Origin: Dyadobacter sp. NIV53
GTDB taxonomy: Bacteria; Bacteroidota; Bacteroidia; Cytophagales; Spirosomataceae
Assembly: GCF_019711195.1 (NCBI RefSeq)
Contig: NZ_CP081299.1
Location: 5,242,501-5,306,500, forward strand
DNA: 64,000 bases
Reading direction: 5' to 3'
The notes beneath the pieces are model-generated. The model ran no database searches and had not been told where the DNA came from. It saw only the letters and a program-made list of their open reading frames with translations. Both the position numbers and the translations under genes were made by a program. Below, one piece after another: positions 36,978 through 47,025 of this stretch (its first letter is position 1; each line of letters opens with the position of its first letter).

Positions 36978-38060
36978 CTATGGTAATAAATGACCGTTGA
37001 TGATAGCAGAGATCCGTTCGATATCCGAATGGGGGAGCCCTACAAATAATGGCAAACATAAAACTCTTTCTGAAATATCTTCGGAAACAGGACATGCTAT
37101 TTGCCTTGGCATAAATGTAAGCGTGTTCAGTGACGGATAAAAATATCTGCGTGGAATAATGTCTTCAAGACGCAAAGCTTCCATCACATTTTTCATGATT
37201 TTTTCATTTGGAAATACAACAGGGTAATACGCATAATTGTATTCCATATCTTTATTCATCACTGGCTTTTCCAGAATATTCCAGTTTAGCAAACTGTCAT
37301 AATCATTAAAAATATCTTTTCGGGCGGCAATAATTTCGGGCACATGAGGCAGATTGCATAACCCCATCGCTGCATGGAACTCCGAGTTTTTACCATTTAT
37401 TCCTGCAAAATGATAAGATTCGTCTCCCTGATGACCAAAGGCTCTGAGCAAATGAAGTTTCTTATCAAGTTCGGGATGATTGGAAATTAATGCTCCGCCT
37501 TCAATGGTATGAAAAACCTTGGTTGCATGAAAACTGCAGGTACTTATATCACCATAAGACAGTAAAGACCTGTTTTTATATATTACACCAAAAGCATGTG
37601 CTGCATCATAAATAACTTTCAGGTTATGCTTTTTTGCTATTTTTTCAATCTCTTCAACATCACATGGGTTACCGTAAACATGGGTTGCCAGGATAGCCGT
37701 AGTAGCAGGCGTAATAGAAGCTTCAATCAAATGGGGATTGATATTAAATGTTTGCGCATCAATATCAACAAATACCGGTGTACAGTGTTCCCAAAGTATG
37801 GCATTGGAAGTAGCACAGTAAGAAAAAGGAGTAGTTATCACTTCTCCTTCAATTTCTAAGGCCTTAATGGCAATTTGTAATACAATGGTCCCGTTCCCAC
37901 AGAAATAAAGATATTCAACTCCAAGGTAGTCTTTTAGTTGTACTTCAAGCTCCTGTAACAAAGGGCCATTATTGGTAAGATACCCGCGTTCCCAGATTTC
38001 ACGAACATATTGAAGGTATTTTTCCTGATCGGGTAAAAAAGTCTTAGTGACGTTAATCAT
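36978..38060 (-). CDS. DegT/DnrJ/EryC1/StrS sugar aminotransferase
   Basis: The protein has 360 residues. Pyridoxal-phosphate residues are readable: CGNGTIVLQIAIKAL near 54-68, VIYDAAHAFG with Asp152 and His155, and SFHATKVFHTIEGG with the Schiff-base Lys181. A late FPNEKIMKNVMEALRLEDI and PRRYFYPSL fit the small domain. It converts a keto-deoxy nucleotide sugar to the amino sugar, using glutamate. No nucleotide-sugar dehydratase is present in the window, so the substrate must come from elsewhere. It overlaps the Wzt gene by eight bases. Confidence 0.93.
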   Translation of the reverse strand: MINVTKTFLPDQEKYLQYVREIWERGYLTNNGPLLQELEVQLKDYLGVEYLYFCGNGTIVLQIAIKALEIEGEVITTPFSYCATSNAILWEHCTPVFVDIDAQTFNINPHLIEASITPATTAILATHVYGNPCDVEEIEKIAKKHNLKVIYDAAHAFGVIYKNRSLLSYGDISTCSFHATKVFHTIEGGALISNHPELDKKLHLLRAFGHQGDESYHFAGINGKNSEFHAAMGLCNLPHVPEIIAARKDIFNDYDSLLNWNILEKPVMNKDMEYNYAYYPVVFPNEKIMKNVMEALRLEDIIPRRYFYPSLNTLTFMPRQIACPVSEDISERVLCLPLFVGLPHSDIERISAIINGHLLP

Positions 38061-39313
38061 TCACTACGTGTTCAGATTGGCGAATGGAGAAATTAAGTTG
38101 AGGGCGAATATAACCAGGCCATTTACCGTACCAGGTTACATTTTCACGAAAATCCTCAATATCAAAAACAAGGGCTTCCTCCATGTTGTAAAGTACCGTG
38201 CTGGTATCTTTAACAATCATCATGGATACTACATAAGAGCCATCGTTTAAAAAGTTGCCGGGAATTTCACAGGTTCCTTTGATAAGTCCTTTACCAAAAG
38301 ATTCGGCTTGTGTTCCGACATTGAATATACATTCGCCTGTAAATGTATAAAGGTGCATACTCAGGTTCAGAATAGATTCCTCTTCCATATTCCAGAATTC
38401 GAACTCAAAATTGATCGGGGTACGAACATCAATATGAAACAGATTGTCCTGAAATTCGGGAGAAAGCCTGAAACTTTTAATACGTACCTGGTCATTTCCA
38501 GGAGCATGGTCAATATTATCCCAGTGCTTTTCAAGAGATTTGTGAGAAACCTTGCTCAGATAATTGGTTACGATGTGTGTAGTCTCACCCTGGTCAATTA
38601 ACCTGCCTTTTTCAAAATAAAAAGCTTTGTTACAAAGTGCCTGAATGGCAGTTAAATTATGGCTTACAAACAGGAGTGTCCTTCCGCTTTCAGAAACGTC
38701 CCGCATTTTTCCAAGACATTTTTTCTGAAATTCAGTATCACCTACTGCCAGTACTTCATCTACAATCAGAATTTCCGGGTTCAAATGGGCTGCAATGGCA
38801 AATCCTAAACGCACATACATGCCGGACGAATAACGCTTTACAGGAGTATCCAGAAACTTTTCAACACCTGCAAAATCCACAATAGCATCGAATGACTGCT
38901 TGATTTCACTCTTGGCCATTCCAAGTATCGCACCATTCAGGAATATGTTTTCACGTCCTGTAAGTTCGGGATGAAAACCTGTACCTACTTCAAGTAAGCT
39001 GGCAATCCGTCCTTCAATTTTTATCTGTCCCGTACTGGGTTCAGTAATGCGGCTGAGAATTTTAAGAAGCGTGGATTTTCCCGCTCCGTTATGACCAACA
39101 ATTCCGATACGATCCCCTTGTTCAATACTGAAATTAACATCCTTTAAGGCCCAGAATTCTTCCTTTTCTGCGAAATCGGAATTCTTACCTTTGCGCGAAA
39201 AAAGCTTGTTTACCGTTTCGGTAGCAATTTCGCAGAAGGCTTGGAGGACCACCTTTTCTCTGATGGTCAATGATATATTTTTTGCTGAGATTTTCAGCTA
39301 TAATTACAGACAT
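38053..39313 (-). pseudogene. Wzt-type polysaccharide ABC transporter ATPase, one frameshift near N-terminus
   Basis: The open frame 39270-38053 would start with TTG, but a better start exists at 39313. Read there, the bases give MSVIIAENLSKKYIIDHQRK, the true beginning of a Wzt ATPase, then GGPPSL before losing the frame. Dropping one base near 39234 gives SLREIATETVNKLFSRKG, joining the long frame. The protein is then about 420 residues: ATPase domain to about 270 (GHNGAGKST, RYSSGMYVRLGFA, ILIVDEVLAVGD) and a C-terminal Wzt-type glycan-binding domain. With the Wzm permease next to it, it exports the glycan. It is probably intact in the organism. Confidence 0.88.
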
Positions 39314-39330
39314 TTACAAAAATAGCTATT

Positions 39331-40158
39331 TCAGATATGATCAACGAACGTATTTTCCTTTTTGCGGAAATAAAAGACAGATAAAACTAATATTACAAAC
39401 GAAATAATAGTAGTTGAGATAAGGCTTTGCGGATCAAAGTAGGCCTTGTCTCCTAATAAGCACCATCTGAACCCGTCAATAATTCCGACAATCGGATTTA
39501 ATTTATATATTTTCTCATACCATTCGCCCTGAACCAATCGGCTTGTGTAAGCAATAGGGCAAATATAAAAACCGACCTGAACCATAAATGGTATAAGCTG
39601 GCCAATATCCCGGAACCTGACATGCAGAGCAGCAAAAAACAGGCCGAAACCCAGCGAAATAACAAAGGTTAGTATTACAAATGCAGGAAGGTATAATATA
39701 TTCCAGCTTAACGGATAGCCTGAAATAACCGTAAATATCAGGAAAATAACGAATGTGATAACAAAATCAACGAAACCAACCGCCACAGAACTCAGCGGCA
39801 TGAGCAGCCTGGGAAAATAAACCTTTGAAACCAGATTGGAATTAATTAAAATACTGCTGCTGATTTGTGTAAAAGTATTGGAAAAGAATGTCCAGATCGT
39901 AAGTCCGCTCAAAACCATCAGTGGATAGGGTATGCCAGGATCACCTTCAAGCTTTGCAACAAAACTAAAAACAAAGACCATGATGGCCATCGTCATCAGT
40001 GGCCTTAAAACACTCCAGGCCAATCCCAGAACAGTTTGTTTGTAACGGACAGAAATATCACGCCGGGAAAGTATCATTAATAACTGCCGGTTCTGCCATA
40101 GCTCTTTCCAGTAATCCTTTTCTGACCTTCCGGCTTTTATTGTAGTGATGTGTTGCAT
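39331..40158 (-). CDS. Wzm-type polysaccharide ABC transporter permease
   Basis: The protein has 275 residues. YWKELWQNRQLLMILSRRD and VRYKQTVLGLAWSVLRPLM are hallmarks of the O-antigen/capsule ABC-2 permease group. Six helices follow, with FFAALHVRFRDIGQLIPF between helices 4 and 5. The C-terminal YFRKKENTFVDHI is typical. With the Wzt ATPase, whose gene starts 17 bases later, it moves lipid-linked glycan to the periplasm. It lies ten bases from the Wzz-like gene. Confidence 0.93.
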   Translation of the reverse strand: MQHITTIKAGRSEKDYWKELWQNRQLLMILSRRDISVRYKQTVLGLAWSVLRPLMTMAIMVFVFSFVAKLEGDPGIPYPLMVLSGLTIWTFFSNTFTQISSSILINSNLVSKVYFPRLLMPLSSVAVGFVDFVITFVIFLIFTVISGYPLSWNILYLPAFVILTFVISLGFGLFFAALHVRFRDIGQLIPFMVQVGFYICPIAYTSRLVQGEWYEKIYKLNPIVGIIDGFRWCLLGDKAYFDPQSLISTTIISFVILVLSVFYFRKKENTFVDHI

Positions 40159-40167
40159 GATTATAAA

Positions 40168-41238
40168 TTAATCCCTGACTACCTTAGTTGCAGGAGAAAA
40201 TACAGTTCTGAAATATGTAAAGACCAATGCGATTAATAATCCGGCCAAAGCTCCGATTTTTGCTCTTCTTTTATCCTGCGCTTTCATATCCAACGGAACT
40301 TTTATTCCTTCAATTTCTGTAAACAGAGGTGCTTCACGAACCAGAGACACGCGCATTTTTTCGGCGTTACCCATGGCTTCGTAATACAGTTGCTGAAGGA
40401 AAGTTGATTTGCGTTCCATACTATTGGCAGTAATTTTGGCTTCCGGCACGATGATCTGGGAGCTGTAATCCAATTCTCTTGCCAGTTTATGCTCAGCTAT
40501 TCCTAACACACGCGCCAGTGAGTCTGCACGATGCTGTAATAATCTTAGTGTTTTACGTGTTTTCTGAGTCTGACTTTCTGTATACATTTCCTCTACTGTT
40601 GTAAGCAAAGTTGTTATCCACAATCCCGCCAATCTTTCATTCTCCATATTGGTGGAAAGTTTTATGAATGAAGATTTGCGTTCCAGGGAAGAAATATCCG
40701 TAGCATTGGTTGCTTTAACAACAAGCTCATTCAAAATAACCCTTGAATTCATATCCAGGGATTTAATATCTCTGGTAGTAAATTGAAACTTATGCGATTC
40801 CGGACGATTTTCCCATTCTTTTTGTTTGATTCCACTTGAATCAATATATAGATTGGCTAAAATCATTTTTTTGCCATTCACATCTACTTCTTTCATCAGG
40901 TTCCGTTCAATAACAGGCCGTGATTTAACAAAGTAGAAAAAATTTTCACCAGTAAAAATGTTGGCGTCCGGAGCGTTACCCAATCCTAATAATCCTGCCA
41001 TATCGCCCAATCCGGCACTTTGACTGCCACCTCCGAGATTAAAAACAACATCAGCCTCAAATTCGGTTGGTGTTTTTAAATAAGAATCCAGTGCATATCC
41101 TATACCGAAACCCACAATTGGTAAAAGAAGCAGCATTTTCCAGTTTTTAACCAGCGCATTTTTTACTTCTAGCACTTTATCAATGACATCTCTCGGGCTA
41201 AGCTGATCTTCAGGGATTTGTTGTGTTGTATTCGACAT
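40168..41238 (-). CDS. Wzz-type polysaccharide chain-length/co-polymerase protein
   Basis: The protein has 356 residues. Two membrane helices flank a large periplasmic domain: the first at about 36-52 (MLLLLPIVGFGIGYAL), the second at about 326-344 (KIGALAGLLIALVFTYF). A coiled-coil stretch lies around 215-290 (TRKTLRLLQHRADSLARVLG). PLDMKAQDKRRAK before the second helix is the usual proline-rich motif. There is no C-terminal tyrosine kinase domain. It controls chain length or links export to the SLBB outer protein whose gene is six bases upstream. Confidence 0.88.
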   Translation of the reverse strand: MSNTTQQIPEDQLSPRDVIDKVLEVKNALVKNWKMLLLLPIVGFGIGYALDSYLKTPTEFEADVVFNLGGGSQSAGLGDMAGLLGLGNAPDANIFTGENFFYFVKSRPVIERNLMKEVDVNGKKMILANLYIDSSGIKQKEWENRPESHKFQFTTRDIKSLDMNSRVILNELVVKATNATDISSLERKSSFIKLSTNMENERLAGLWITTLLTTVEEMYTESQTQKTRKTLRLLQHRADSLARVLGIAEHKLARELDYSSQIIVPEAKITANSMERKSTFLQQLYYEAMGNAEKMRVSLVREAPLFTEIEGIKVPLDMKAQDKRRAKIGALAGLLIALVFTYFRTVFSPATKVVRD

Positions 41239-41244
41239 TGTTAA

Positions 41245-43737
41245 TTATTTTATTGTTCGGAAGGCCAGAACCGCAAAAATTAGTGTCATGATTGAACTTA
41301 GCACACCTGTTGTTGTAGTTATAGCTTGTTGCGGGCTAAGAGCAGGTGCAGCTCTTTGCGGCACATATATTTCTGATCCTGGCTCAACTTTCGGATAAAC
41401 ATTGAAGAAGAGAAATCTCCTAGTTCTGTCTACATTTCCGTTAGGGTACTTAATATAAGAGCTTTTTCTTAATGACTGAGTAGTGAAACCGCCGGACTGA
41501 GAAATGTAATCAGAGAAGGCCATTCCCTTGCCATATTTTACGGTTGTAGGATATAAAACGGAACCAATTACCTGTACCGTTTCTAATCTTTTAGGAATAC
41601 GAATGATGTCTCCTTCCTGTACGATCAGGTCTTCAAAAGAACCTGGGCTTTTTAGTATATTTTTTAATTTAATACCAATGGACTCTTCTTTTACATTTGG
41701 AAGGTCATTTGTAATCGTTCCGCGTTTGATATTAGTTTCAGCAGCTTCTTCCGCCAGATAATCAACCGGGGTTTGCAGACTGTTAACGATCGTTCTTCTT
41801 AGCAAAGTTGCTCCTTCCGGATAAGCCAGTTCTGTTAATCCGCCAGATCTTTTGATGATGTCGCTGATCTTATCGTTTTTATTAATAATGCTGTATGGGC
41901 CCGTTACCAGTACCTCGCCTTCCACAAAAACAGATTGCTGCTCAACATAATTAGGTGATTTCCGGACAATTACCTGATCAAAAGGGAGCAAAACGAAATT
42001 GGTTTCCTTATTATTCAGCGAAAGGTCACGGTTGACATTGAATTTATAAATTTCAGATATCTGCGCATTTGCGGCTCCTGCAATACTATTTCTTTTGCGG
42101 CGCACCACTTCCACTTCCGTAGAATACGCAGATTCTTTCAGGCCGCCTGCCTGTAAAAGCACATCTTCCAGGGTCATATTCGAAGTAAAAGGGAATTTGC
42201 CCTCATTCTCACCGATTTTGGTATTATTGACTTCGCCTTCTACACTGATGTAAGCGGTTTCTGCCATTTCAAATTTGGAAGGAATTACAACCTGGTCAAG
42301 TCTCGTTAGTACCAGATCCGGAACTACATTGTTAATTACATCCGTATAATTTAAAGGGATGCTTTCAATAGTAAGATCCTGGCGGGTTCTTAACACATTG
42401 ATACGTCCTACAAAAGCATCTTCCCTAAGTCCTTGTGCATTTTCAATCAATTTTTTCAGGGAAGGGCTGCTGTCAAGTGAAAAGTTTCCCGGCCGCATTA
42501 CTGCACCGGTAATAGTTACAATGTTTTCAATCCGGTCAAGTACCGTTTCAACATTAACAACATCTCCGGTAGCCATTTCAAATGTCTTGAATTCGCTTTC
42601 CTGAACATCAAATAATTTTCTTTCAATTGACGTAATCCTTTCCAGTTTTACTCTGCCGCGATAAGCCTGATCTTCAAAACCTCCTGCGTAACTAATAGCA
42701 TCAATTAGTTTTTCATCTGGTGAAAGTTCAAAAAGCCCGGGTCTTTTAACCAGGCCTGCTATTTCAACTCTTTTAAGATAATAACTCACAACGATGTTAT
42801 CATTGTCCTGCACACGAAGATCGCCATCAATTTTTCCGTTTGAAAGGAAATCGTAAATATCAAGATGAGAAATCACCTTACCATTCCGCACGATACGAAC
42901 ATCACGGAAAGATCCTATTTCATTAGGTCCGCCAGCCTGATACAATGCATTAAATGCGGATGCAAGAGATGACATTTCATAAGCACCAGGATTGATAACT
43001 TCACCAGTAACAAATACTTTGACGGTTCTTACTTCCGACAGGGTTACAGCCAATTTGGTTCGGGCTGATTCTCCGCCTGTTCCGAGCATTCCAGGAACAA
43101 ATTTTGAAAATTTATCTATCAGGATTTTTTTTACTTCTTCAATTGTTCTGCCACTGACATAAACATTTCCAACTCTGGGTATCGTGATAAAACCATCGCG
43201 GTTTACTGAGACTTCGTAAGCAGCTTCGGCAAAATTGTATAAGTAGATATTAAGGCCGTCTCCTGCACCCAAAACATAATTAAAAGGTGTGGAAATCTGG
43301 AAGTCAGGAATTGTATTTAGATTCTTATCAGCAAAAATTGAATAACCGTAAATTTTATTCCGCAATTCCTGTTTTGCCTCTTGCTCAGGCGTTAAAGTAC
43401 CGGTAGTAGACTGGTTTTGTTTGCTTTGATCCTGGGAATTCTGGTTTCCTGTATCTGTTGCATCAGTTCCGGCTGCTTTTCCATTTTCTCCCGCACCTTG
43501 TGGATTCGTACTGTTTGCAGGTTGGTTGCCTGTTGTAGTACTTCTGGGGTTTGCAGGATTGGTACTTCTTGGAGTTCCTGATGGTTGCGTTCCCTGTGGC
43601 TGGCTGGTAGAAGAAGGAGCAGTAGCAGGTGAGATTGTCGGTGCGGTAACCTGTGAAATTGCTGGTAGTGAAATGATAAAACTTAGCAAATAAGGTAATA
43701 TATATTTACAATTTTTATCCAACTTGAATATGCTCAT
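41245..43737 (-). CDS. Polysaccharide export protein with multiple SLBB domains (Wza-like)
   Basis: The protein has 830 residues, twice the length of E. coli Wza. A signal peptide (ILPYLLSFIISLPAISQV) is followed by about 100 residues rich in Thr, Ser, Asn, Gln and Pro with little complexity. FNYVLGAGDGLNIYLYN and VNRDGFITIPRVGNVYVSG (about 153-195) are the polysaccharide-export domain. At least five SLBB-type repeats follow, each beginning like VFVTGEVINPGAYEM, VEIAGLVKRPGLFEL or VFVEGEVLVTGPYSI. A membrane helix ends the protein (GVLSSIMTLIFAVLAF). It likely spans periplasm and outer membrane as the exit channel. It is the first gene of the operon, with a promoter-like box 183 bases upstream. 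Confidence 0.9.
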   Translation of the reverse strand: MSIFKLDKNCKYILPYLLSFIISLPAISQVTAPTISPATAPSSTSQPQGTQPSGTPRSTNPANPRSTTTGNQPANSTNPQGAGENGKAAGTDATDTGNQNSQDQSKQNQSTTGTLTPEQEAKQELRNKIYGYSIFADKNLNTIPDFQISTPFNYVLGAGDGLNIYLYNFAEAAYEVSVNRDGFITIPRVGNVYVSGRTIEEVKKILIDKFSKFVPGMLGTGGESARTKLAVTLSEVRTVKVFVTGEVINPGAYEMSSLASAFNALYQAGGPNEIGSFRDVRIVRNGKVISHLDIYDFLSNGKIDGDLRVQDNDNIVVSYYLKRVEIAGLVKRPGLFELSPDEKLIDAISYAGGFEDQAYRGRVKLERITSIERKLFDVQESEFKTFEMATGDVVNVETVLDRIENIVTITGAVMRPGNFSLDSSPSLKKLIENAQGLREDAFVGRINVLRTRQDLTIESIPLNYTDVINNVVPDLVLTRLDQVVIPSKFEMAETAYISVEGEVNNTKIGENEGKFPFTSNMTLEDVLLQAGGLKESAYSTEVEVVRRKRNSIAGAANAQISEIYKFNVNRDLSLNNKETNFVLLPFDQVIVRKSPNYVEQQSVFVEGEVLVTGPYSIINKNDKISDIIKRSGGLTELAYPEGATLLRRTIVNSLQTPVDYLAEEAAETNIKRGTITNDLPNVKEESIGIKLKNILKSPGSFEDLIVQEGDIIRIPKRLETVQVIGSVLYPTTVKYGKGMAFSDYISQSGGFTTQSLRKSSYIKYPNGNVDRTRRFLFFNVYPKVEPGSEIYVPQRAAPALSPQQAITTTTGVLSSIMTLIFAVLAFRTIK

Positions 43738-43919
43738 AAGAAGTGTTATTGTGTGCTTTTAATTACTTATAATTCAATATAAGCATGTAATGATCTTATA
43801 ATTTTAAATTTTCAGTAGAGGAGAACTGAATATTTGATTTTTTATATAATGCAAAGTAAATTAGATTTTTCCTATTTTTAAAGAATTTCTGGTATTCACC
43901 GGAATAAGGATCAATTGCG

Positions 43920-43927
43920 CAAAGTTA
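43920..43927 (-). promoter_or_regulatory. Promoter-like -7 box for the polysaccharide operon
   Basis: On the minus strand the bases read TAACTTTG followed by CGC, a full match to TAnnTTTG, 183 bases upstream of the first gene. A TTG at 43950-43952 is near the -33 position (22-base gap). If used, it gives a long untranslated leader, which could hold regulation. No attenuator hairpin was recognised. Confidence 0.45.
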
Positions 43928-44008
43928 CAATAGCGTAACGATAAATGGCCAAAATTATTAAAATACAATTAAAATCCGTCATCATGAACATACGGATAAT
44001 GGTAAATT

Positions 44009-45883
44009 ATGGAAAATACGACTAACGTTCAATACGATGAAGACAGTATAAAGTCACTGGACTGGAAGGAACATATTCGTCTCAGGCCCGGGATGTACAT
44101 TGGAAAGCTGGGGGATGGCTCATCGGTTGACGACGGGATTTATGTGCTTGTGAAAGAAATAATGGACAATTCCATTGATGAGCACATGATGGGAAATGGC
44201 AAAACGATTGAAATAAAAATTTCTGAACATCGTGTAGAAGTAAGAGATTATGGACGTGGAATTCCGTTGGGAAAGGTAGTGGATTGTGTTTCTAAGATAA
44301 ATACTGGCGGGAAATATGATTCCGGTGCATTTCAGAAATCGGTTGGATTAAACGGAGTAGGTACAAAAGCTGTAAATGCACTTTCCAATTATTTTAAAGT
44401 ACAATCGTACCGGGAAGGAAAATCAAAATCAGCCGAATTTCAGCAAGGTGTTTTATTAAAGGAATCAAAGGAAGAACAAACAAATCAGCGAAATGGTACC
44501 TATATGGTATTTGAACCTGACGGTATAATTTTTAAAAATTTCAGGTATATACCTCAGTATCTTAATAATATGATCTGGAATTACTGTTATCTCAACGCCG
44601 GGCTGACAATCAATTTCAATGGTCAAAAATACATTTCCCAAAACGGATTGCTTGATCTGTTACAAAGTAAGTCTGACGCCGAAACAATACGTTACCCAAT
44701 CATACATCTCAAGGGAGAGGATATTGAATTTGCGATGACACATGGAAATCAATACGGTGAAGAGTATTATTCTTTTGTTAATGGCCAGTATACCACACAG
44801 GGAGGAACGCATTTAACCGGATTCAGGGAAGCGGTAGTGAGGGCTGTTCGGGAACATTTTGGTAAGGATTATGCACCAGAGGATATCCGCTCTTCAATTA
44901 TTGCGGCCGTTGCAATCCGTGTTCAGGAACCAGTTTTTGAATCACAAACTAAAACCAAGCTGGGCTCCAATACGATGACGCCTGATCCTAACAGTACAAC
45001 AGTCCGTACTTTTGTCAATGATTTCGTGAAAGAAAGGCTGGACAATTTTCTGCACATGAACCCGGAGTCCAGGGATGCGCTGAAAAAACGGATCGAACAA
45101 TCTGAAAGAGAGCGGAAAGAGCTGGCTGGTATTAAAAAACTGGCAAATGACCGTGCTAAAAAAGCGAATCTTCATAATAAAAAACTGAGAGATTGCCGGT
45201 TACATCTTACTGACCTTAAAAATGAGCTCCGTTATGAAAGTACGTTATTTATAACAGAAGGAGATTCGGCAAGTGGTTCTATTACCAAGTCACGAAATAT
45301 ACAAACGCAGGCTGTTTTCAGTCTAAGGGGAAAGCCATTGAACTGCTTCGGGCTGAACAAAAAGATTGTTTATGAAAATGAAGAATTTAACTTGCTGCAG
45401 CATGCACTGGACATTGAGAATGGTGTTGAAAATCTGCGATTTAACCGCATTGTGATCGCCACCGATGCAGATGTTGACGGTATGCACATCAGATTACTGC
45501 TGATGACGTTTTTCCTGCAGTTTTTTCCGGATCTGGTGCGTAACGGACACTTATATGTGCTTGAAACTCCGCTTTTTAGAGTAAGAAATAAAAAAGAAAC
45601 GATCTATTGCTATACGCCGGAAGAAAAACAGGCAGCTATTGACAAACTGGGAAGTAAACCGGAAATAACGCGTTTTAAAGGGTTGGGCGAAATTTCACCC
45701 GAAGAATTTGGAAAGTTTATTGGAGAGGACATGCACCTGGAACCGGTAATCCTTCAAAAAGAAACGTCAATTCAAAAATTGCTGACATATTACATGGGAA
45801 AAAATACACCTGAACGCCAGCGTTTTATAATTGATAATTTAAAAATAGAAAAGAATATTGAAGAACTGGCAATTGCCGTTTAG
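44009..45883 (+). CDS. parE: DNA topoisomerase IV subunit B
   Basis: The protein has 624 residues. The GHKL ATPase domain has DNSIDEHMMGNG, VRDYGRGIPLG and GLNGVGTKAVNALS in the first 120 residues. The TOPRIM domain has FITEGDSASGS and IATDADVDGMHIR, with the acidic residues for metal and strand passage. The length of about 620 and the C-terminal end IEELAIAV fit the ParE group of Bacteroidota rather than GyrB of about 650. It forms the decatenase with ParC, whose gene is not in this window. The gene lies on the plus strand, 271 bases from the divergent polysaccharide operon. Confidence 0.9.
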   Translation: MENTTNVQYDEDSIKSLDWKEHIRLRPGMYIGKLGDGSSVDDGIYVLVKEIMDNSIDEHMMGNGKTIEIKISEHRVEVRDYGRGIPLGKVVDCVSKINTGGKYDSGAFQKSVGLNGVGTKAVNALSNYFKVQSYREGKSKSAEFQQGVLLKESKEEQTNQRNGTYMVFEPDGIIFKNFRYIPQYLNNMIWNYCYLNAGLTINFNGQKYISQNGLLDLLQSKSDAETIRYPIIHLKGEDIEFAMTHGNQYGEEYYSFVNGQYTTQGGTHLTGFREAVVRAVREHFGKDYAPEDIRSSIIAAVAIRVQEPVFESQTKTKLGSNTMTPDPNSTTVRTFVNDFVKERLDNFLHMNPESRDALKKRIEQSERERKELAGIKKLANDRAKKANLHNKKLRDCRLHLTDLKNELRYESTLFITEGDSASGSITKSRNIQTQAVFSLRGKPLNCFGLNKKIVYENEEFNLLQHALDIENGVENLRFNRIVIATDADVDGMHIRLLLMTFFLQFFPDLVRNGHLYVLETPLFRVRNKKETIYCYTPEEKQAAIDKLGSKPEITRFKGLGEISPEEFGKFIGEDMHLEPVILQKETSIQKLLTYYMGKNTPERQRFIIDNLKIEKNIEELAIAV

Positions 45884-45936
45884 TATAATTACATGAATAT
45901 CCTCCGTACACATTTTTCATTTTATACAGTTACTTT

Positions 45937-47010
45937 GTGAATTTACAAGATTTAAGAAATAGAATTGATGCACTTGATGATCAGTTGCTGGCAGTTTTGA
46001 ATGAGCGGATGGAGCTTGTTCGGGAAGTTGGCGAATTGAAAAGGTCTTCAAAATCAATTATTTACAGGCCGGAAAGGGAAAAACAAATACTTGACAGGTT
46101 AGAAAAACGCAACGCGGGTTTACTAACAAGACAGGCGATTGACGCTATTTTCTTTGAAATTTTTGCTGTTTCACGCAATCTCGAATTACCGGAAAGGATT
46201 TCTTATCTGGGTCCCGAAGGCAGTTTTACACACCAGGCTGCGGAAAGCCGGTTTGGAGCAATGAGCGAATATCTGGTTTTACCCACAATCCATTCAGTTT
46301 TTGAAAGTGTGGAAACCGGCCGTGCTAAGTTTGGTGTAGTGCCGATTGAAAATAATCAGGAAGGTATTGTTATTGAAACGGTGGATTTTTTACGCGACAA
46401 AAACCTGACGATTGTTGCCGAACTGATGTTGCCAATACATTTTACCTTTGCTTCCCAGTCTGATTCCCTGCGTGATATCCGGCGTATTTATTCCAAGGAT
46501 ATTGCTTTCAGGCAATGCGGCAAATTTATCAGTGAATATCTTGATGGTCTGGATGTTGAACTGATATCAGTCGATTCTACTTCCAAAGCCGCGAAGATGG
46601 CTGCAGCCGATCCTGAATCTGCTGCAATATGCTCTTCAATATCGGCACGTTTGTTCGGTGTTCCGGTTCTTTTTGATAATATAGAAGACAGTGACCAGAA
46701 CCGGACGCGTTTTCTGATACTTTCAAAGGATTTTGTCAATGCAAAAAGTAATGATGATAAAACCACTATCATTGCTAACCTGCCTAATACGAACCGCCCG
46801 GGTGTTCTTTATGATTTTCTGAAAGATTTTAATGACCGGGGAATCAACCTGACCAAAATAGAAAGCAGGCCACAGCGCGGCGAAGCTACTTTCCGTGCCT
46901 GGTTTTTGGTTGAATTTCTTGGGCATGTAGAAGATCCTGCTGTTCAGGAAATCATGCATAAATACGGCACTCACCTGAAATGGCTGGGTAGTTATGTGAA
47001 AGTTTCGTAA
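45937..47010 (+). CDS. pheA: Bifunctional chorismate mutase / prephenate dehydratase
   Basis: The protein has 357 residues and starts with GTG. Residues 1-85 form the AroQ-type chorismate mutase (LQDLRNRIDALDDQLLAVLN, RPEREKQILDRLEKRN). Residues 95-275 form the dehydratase (ISYLGPEGSFTHQAAESRF, FGVVPIENNQEGIV, DSTSKAAKMAA, DQNRTRFLIL). A C-terminal ACT domain holds LTKIESRPQRGEATFRAWF, the phenylalanine feedback site. It makes phenylpyruvate for phenylalanine. It starts 53 bases after parE and may be co-transcribed. Confidence 0.95.
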   Translation: MNLQDLRNRIDALDDQLLAVLNERMELVREVGELKRSSKSIIYRPEREKQILDRLEKRNAGLLTRQAIDAIFFEIFAVSRNLELPERISYLGPEGSFTHQAAESRFGAMSEYLVLPTIHSVFESVETGRAKFGVVPIENNQEGIVIETVDFLRDKNLTIVAELMLPIHFTFASQSDSLRDIRRIYSKDIAFRQCGKFISEYLDGLDVELISVDSTSKAAKMAAADPESAAICSSISARLFGVPVLFDNIEDSDQNRTRFLILSKDFVNAKSNDDKTTIIANLPNTNRPGVLYDFLKDFNDRGINLTKIESRPQRGEATFRAWFLVEFLGHVEDPAVQEIMHKYGTHLKWLGSYVKVS

Positions 47011-47025
47011 GTAAAGAATAATATT

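Noticed and set aside
44009..45883. Assignment as gyrB
   Set aside because: Length and sequence style fit ParE of Bacteroidota better, though a tree would settle it.
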